Positions 45,354 to 49,252 of a DNA stretch of 49,252 nt are shown here, in pieces. The position numbers and the translations under genes are program-made. The notes beneath the pieces were generated by a model. The model was given only the letters and a program-made list of their open reading frames with translations, searched no databases and was not told the origin of the DNA. This DNA is from Candidatus Saccharimonadota bacterium (GTDB lineage Bacteria > Patescibacteriota > Saccharimonadia > Saccharimonadales > Saccharimonadaceae): assembly GCA_009777625.1 (NCBI GenBank), contig WRLL01000006.1, positions 1 to 49,252 of the forward strand, given 5' to 3'. Each line of letters begins with the position of its first letter. The stretch's first letter is position 1.

Positions 45354-46250
45354 ATGATGCTTTACGACAATATCCTAGAAACTATAGGCAACACTCCTAT
45401 GGTTAAGATCAACCACCTGAACCCGAATCCGGCAGTTCAACTCTACGCGAAACTAGAAGGCTTCAACCCGACCGGCAGCATCAAAGATCGCATCGCCCTT
45501 AAAATGATCGAACAGGCTGAAGAAGAGGGCTTGCTGACGAAGGACAAGATTATTCTTGAACCAACCTCGGGCAATACAGGGATAGCGCTGGCTATGATCG
45601 GCCGCGTCAAGGGCTACAAAGTCGAAATCGTCATGTCGTCTGCTGTTTCAGTGGAACGGCAAAAGATGATCAAGGCCTTTGGCGGGACGGTTATTTTGAC
45701 AGATGCAGACAAGGGAACCGATGGCGCGATCATGAAAGTCCGCGAGATGCTGAAGGAAAACCCCGACAAATATTTCAATCCGAATCAGTTTTCCAATAAA
45801 TATAATAAAATTTCTCACTACGAAACCACCGGCGAGGAAATTTGGGATCAAACTAATGGAAAAGTGACGCATTTTGTGTCTTCCTTAGGTACATCCGGAA
45901 CTTTGATGGGCATTACGACTTTCTTAAAAGAAAAAAATCCGGCTATCAAAATTGTCGAAGCCCACCCTGTCAAAGGCCACTACATTCAGGGCTTAAAGAA
46001 CATGCAGGAGGCGATCGTGCCGGAAATTTACGACCCGTCGATCATCGACGAAAGCATCATGGTCGAAACAGATGACGCCTACGAAATGGCGCGCCAGATC
46101 GTGGCGCAGGAAGGAATTTTCGTCGGCATGAGCAGCGGCGCGGCGATGTTTGCGACGCTGGAGATCGTGGAGAGATTGGATTCCGGTGTGGTCGTGGTGA
46201 TCTTCCCAGATCGCGGGGAGAAGTATTTGAGCACGGAATTATTTGGGTAG
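45354..46250 (+). CDS. cysK: cysteine synthase (O-acetylserine sulfhydrylase)
   Basis: YDNILETIGNTPMVKINHLNP, KLEGFNPTGSIKDRIA, PTSGNTGIALAM, GTSGTLMG; SD ggggaga. Confidence 0.92.
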   Translation: MMLYDNILETIGNTPMVKINHLNPNPAVQLYAKLEGFNPTGSIKDRIALKMIEQAEEEGLLTKDKIILEPTSGNTGIALAMIGRVKGYKVEIVMSSAVSVERQKMIKAFGGTVILTDADKGTDGAIMKVREMLKENPDKYFNPNQFSNKYNKISHYETTGEEIWDQTNGKVTHFVSSLGTSGTLMGITTFLKEKNPAIKIVEAHPVKGHYIQGLKNMQEAIVPEIYDPSIIDESIMVETDDAYEMARQIVAQEGIFVGMSSGAAMFATLEIVERLDSGVVVVIFPDRGEKYLSTELFG

Positions 46251-46307
46251 ACGCATTTATCCTCTGTGCTGTGACGTAAAAATATACAACATACATAGTT
46301 TAGCTAC

Positions 46308-46336
46308 TTGTCAATTTACCAATTGTATGGTAATAT
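46308..46336 (+). promoter_or_regulatory. Promoter with internal operator for the radical SAM leader
   Basis: TTGTCA 46308-46313, 17-bp spacer, TAATAT 46331-46336; IR TTACCA(N6)TGGTAA at 46316-46333. Confidence 0.7.
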
Positions 46337-46342
46337 CAAGTT

Positions 46343-46467
46343 GCTAAACCTATAACAACTAGGCAAGCCAAACTAGGCTTTCAGTCCGATAATGCGATCA
46401 TATGCACCATCGAAGGCTGAAAGCTCTAGTTGGTAGGTTTAGCGACTAGCATATGGTCGCTTTTTTG
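46343..46467 (+). ncRNA. Candidate cis-regulatory attenuator leader RNA (L1)
   Basis: P1 GCTAAACCTA/TAGGTTTAGC; hairpin AACTAGgCTTTCAG/CTGAAAGctCTAGTT; terminator AGCGAC-N9-GTCGCTTTTTT; loop GCGATCATATGC complementary to GCATATGGTCGC. Confidence 0.7.
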
Positions 46468-46525
46468 TTTGCTATGGCATAAGTACAATATTGCGGTCTT
46501 AACGGTGGGAGAGGGCTGTGCTGAT

Positions 46526-47692
46526 ATGAGCAGAAATCTTATTAAAGATAACGGGAGCTTTATCCAGCTTGCAGATCAAATGCGATGGGAGTCGCTTTCG
46601 CCTGCAGCTGCGGAATTAGTTGAATTAGAGAAAGAAATCCCTGTAAGAATAGAAGAAGATCGCGGCTTGCGAGCCAAAATTACTGACAAGTGCGGAATGA
46701 CATGCACATTTTGCCATAACGAGGGGACGCCTGTGGCAGTGGCGCTAAGAGGCATTACTACTCAGCGTAGCTCTGTTTTTTCTGGGATTAATGGAGTTGA
46801 CTTTATGCCAGGGCAGATGCAGCCTGATGAATCATTCAGATACGCATTGTCATCAATGAGACGAAGTATTGGCTCAGATGAACTACATTTTACTGGTGGT
46901 GAGCCAAGCTTACATAGAGGTATTGCTGAATTGACTGAGCAGGCTGTGTCGCTAGGCTATCAAGTCAAAATGACGTCGAATGGTGAAAATCCGGGTGGGA
47001 TAGGAAGGGCGGTGGAGGCAGGAGTCTCAAAGATTAATTTTAGTGTTTTTGGTACAACCCCAGAGGAACTAGCCCAAGTTCAGGCGGAAAAATATCGTAA
47101 CGAGCGCCTAGCGGCGCATAAAATAATACGACTAAAAGAATCTATGAAAATAGCCTTAGATTCTGGAGTTAAAGCTGGTGCGAATATTGTCATGAGAGAT
47201 ATTGGTGATGCAGAAAGGGCTATGCGTATTCTATTCGAATATGATCCGCGTCTTCAGATGCGTATTCTGCACGATCTTGATAAAGGGCTTGAATCATACA
47301 AGGCGGCTTATGAATTGTTGGCAACACTCGGTGCAAAGCCAGAAGAACTATTAATAGAAGCCGGTGTTTCTAATGTGGGCGTAAAGTATAGACTGCCAGA
47401 CGGTAGGGTAATCCAATTTAAACAATTCAAACAAACATTTCTACCAGACACATGCAGAGGCTGCTCGATAAAAAGCGATGGCGGTTGTTACGAATCTTTT
47501 TATGGGCCGCGTTTGTATGTTGATGATTCTGGGCAATATAAAGTTGGCGTATGTATCCAGAGGATGGATTTAACCGAAGACCTAGAGGGATTCTGTGAAG
47601 GTGCAATTCCTAAAGAGATTGTCAGGCTCAGAAGAGAGGAGTATGAGAGCCTAAGAGAAGAATTTGGAGACCGAATTAAGGATAGGCCATGA
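46526..47692 (+). CDS. radical SAM protein (MoaA-like, with extra C-terminal Cys cluster)
   Basis: KCGMTCTFCHNEG (CxxxCxxC), FTGGEPSLH, C-terminal CRGCSIKSDGGCYE...VGVCIQR; start moved from TTG 46430, which lies in the leader. Confidence 0.82.
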   Translation: MSRNLIKDNGSFIQLADQMRWESLSPAAAELVELEKEIPVRIEEDRGLRAKITDKCGMTCTFCHNEGTPVAVALRGITTQRSSVFSGINGVDFMPGQMQPDESFRYALSSMRRSIGSDELHFTGGEPSLHRGIAELTEQAVSLGYQVKMTSNGENPGGIGRAVEAGVSKINFSVFGTTPEELAQVQAEKYRNERLAAHKIIRLKESMKIALDSGVKAGANIVMRDIGDAERAMRILFEYDPRLQMRILHDLDKGLESYKAAYELLATLGAKPEELLIEAGVSNVGVKYRLPDGRVIQFKQFKQTFLPDTCRGCSIKSDGGCYESFYGPRLYVDDSGQYKVGVCIQRMDLTEDLEGFCEGAIPKEIVRLRREEYESLREEFGDRIKDRP

Positions 47693-48234
47693 ATGATGCT
47701 ATAGAGAACGAAGCGAAGATACTAAATATTGGCCCAGAAGAAATAAGGGGCAAATTAATACGACTGGGTGCGCAAAAAGTTGGAGAATTTAACTTCAGGC
47801 GACACGTTTTCGATGCTATCCCAAAACGGGAAGGTCGATGGCTTAGGCTAAGGACTGATGGTCAACGCACAACTATAACGGCAAAAGAGATCTCTCATGA
47901 TGATGTGGATGGTACAAGCGAATGGGAAGTTGAGGTGTCTGATTTTGAGGACACTTTGAAAATTTTACAAAAAATTGGCTTGGAGAGTCGAGGCTATCAA
48001 GAGAACAGGCGAGAGCTGTACAAGTTAAACGATGTTGAGATCTCAATAGATTTCTGGCCACGATTAAAACCGTATATTGAAATTGAAGCCAAGACTCCAG
48101 AACAAGTGTATGAGACCGCTCGGCAACTGGGATTTAATGCTGGCCAGCTGACTGGGAAAAACACAAAGAAACTGTATGCTGAATCAGGAATTGATCTGGA
48201 CAAAGTTGCTGAACTTAATTTTGATGGTCTGTAG
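47689..48234 (+). CDS. CYTH-domain (triphosphate tunnel) protein
   Basis: IENEAKILNI (ExExK), LRLRTDGQRTTITAKE, SEWEVEVSDFE, YIEIEAKTPEQVYE; overlaps previous stop. Confidence 0.8.
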   Translation: MNDAIENEAKILNIGPEEIRGKLIRLGAQKVGEFNFRRHVFDAIPKREGRWLRLRTDGQRTTITAKEISHDDVDGTSEWEVEVSDFEDTLKILQKIGLESRGYQENRRELYKLNDVEISIDFWPRLKPYIEIEAKTPEQVYETARQLGFNAGQLTGKNTKKLYAESGIDLDKVAELNFDGL

Positions 48235-48798
48235 ATGAAAATAGACAGACCATCGTTTATGATCACCGGTGCGAGTGCGTCTGGAAAGACGACTCTTGGC
48301 AATATGGCGTTAAATAATGGATGGCGATGTGCGTCTGTGCACTTGACGCGCCCCAAGCGTCCAGATGAGATAGAAGGCGTGCACGGTGTTTTTCTTACGG
48401 AAGAACAATTTGTTGCTAATTTTGCACAAGGCGCCTATATCGAAACCAGTCTCCAGGATACATTATTGCAGCCTATCGGATATTATTATGGGACACCTAA
48501 ATCAATGCTGTATGATTTACGCCAGGACGGCGTATGTGCGATACCTACCTGTGTCAAAATGGCTAGGAAGGTATTTGAAATAATAGATGAAGTCGTATGG
48601 GTCCATTTAATATGTAGTGATGTGGACAGGCGCGCGAGATTAGTCGCACGCAATATCACTGGTGATGAAATTGAAGCTAGAATGACGATGGGTGAGTCTA
48701 GTGATTCTCCTCCGGGAGATGCGACTATTTATAGTACGTCTGATCTATCTGCCGATGATATTCTGCGTGATATTCGAGCCAATTGCGTAAGTGCATAA
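48235..48798 (+). CDS. guanylate-kinase-like P-loop kinase
   Basis: ITGASASGKTTLGNMAL, HLTRPKRPDEIEGVHGVFLTEEQFVANFAQGAYIE, YYYGTPKSMLYDLRQDGVCAI. Confidence 0.75.
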   Translation: MKIDRPSFMITGASASGKTTLGNMALNNGWRCASVHLTRPKRPDEIEGVHGVFLTEEQFVANFAQGAYIETSLQDTLLQPIGYYYGTPKSMLYDLRQDGVCAIPTCVKMARKVFEIIDEVVWVHLICSDVDRRARLVARNITGDEIEARMTMGESSDSPPGDATIYSTSDLSADDILRDIRANCVSA

Positions 48799-48839
48799 TG
48801 CACCTCTGGTTAAGGGTAGAAATCTAGCGGCGACTATGC

Positions 48840-48931
48840 TATAATAAGAAAGCTAAACCTACTAAACGGAGTGTTATATTTCTGTAATATCGTGCATGTA
48901 GCTTTAGCGACTAGAACTAGTCGCTTTTCTT
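48840..48931 (+). ncRNA. Second related leader RNA (L2) ending in a terminator
   Basis: TATAAT 48840-48845; GCTAAAcCTAC/GTAGcTTTAGC; perfect hairpin AGCGACTAGAACTAGTCGCTTTTCTTG. Confidence 0.65.
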
Positions 48932-48976
48932 GTTTTGACCAAGTAGCGACCTAACGGGTGGCGAAAGGGAGATACT

Positions 48977-49252
48977 ATGAGTGCAGATATACCAAGGCAG
49001 GCGTTGCCGTTTGAGTTAGATGGTGCCAGGAGCAAAATGTCTGGATATACCGAGAAAATTGGCGAACTTGCAAGCGAATTAGGTAGGGCTATGAGAACGA
49101 CTTCAGAAACTTGGCATGATAATGTACAGGCTGATGCTGTAGTCGCGGACTCAAGTGTAGTAGCAAGCTCCGCAGAATTTACAGCTGACCGTCTTGCTGG
49201 TTCAATAGAGGCCTCTGATTCTCTGGATGGTGTCGTGGGTGTCGGAAGTATT
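48977..49252 (+). CDS. hypothetical protein, N-terminal part (runs off right edge; absent from ORF track)
   Basis: SD-like aaagggaga then ATG; MSADIPRQALPFELDGARSKMSGYTEKIGELASELGRAMRTT… open for 92 codons. Confidence 0.65.
   Translation, partial: MSADIPRQALPFELDGARSKMSGYTEKIGELASELGRAMRTTSETWHDNVQADAVVADSSVVASSAEFTADRLAGSIEASDSLDGVVGVGSI

Noticed and set aside
46430-46525. Track start (TTG 46430) of the radical SAM ORF
   Set aside because: It lies inside the leader and spans the terminator; ATG 46526 has a purine-rich SD
1-49252. CRISPR arrays, tRNA and rRNA genes
   Set aside because: No regularly spaced direct repeats, tRNA cloverleaf/T-loop signatures or rRNA motifs noticed; a tRNAscan-SE/Infernal run would be needed to be certain

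Overview
The window is about 49.3 kb of compact, roughly 50% GC bacterial DNA. Gene content suggests a CPR/Patescibacteria (Saccharibacteria-like) chromosome; this taxonomic call is an inference, with no database search. TGA is used as a normal stop. Housekeeping genes recognised include pyrH, argS, nrdJ-type RNR, orn, dnaG, rpoD, polA, mutM, holA, rpsT, truB, rpsO, pnp, a type-4-like UDG, RNase J and cysK. Accessory islands include an ArsR/hydrolase pair, an HD/RhuM/GNAT/VOC cassette splitting an ABC transporter pair, and a radical SAM/CYTH/GMK-like locus. Most interesting signals: (1) two related terminator-bearing leader RNAs flanking the radical SAM-CYTH-kinase locus, one with a built-in 12-nt anti-terminator; (2) a dispersed structured element with a conserved 49-nt two-hairpin core (3 copies, covarying base pairs), each copy flanked by inverted-repeat sequence that is not conserved between copies; (3) an arginyl-tRNA synthetase with a complete NUDIX domain inserted in frame; (4) a palindromic-repeat insertion translated inside DnaG; (5) an (AG)7 tract filling the -35/-10 spacer of a promoter; (6) three G9 tracts, one of which puts a GH15-like enzyme out of frame; (7) many genes with a -10 box 6-7 nt before the start codon, implying leaderless mRNAs. 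No rRNA, tRNA or CRISPR array was seen.
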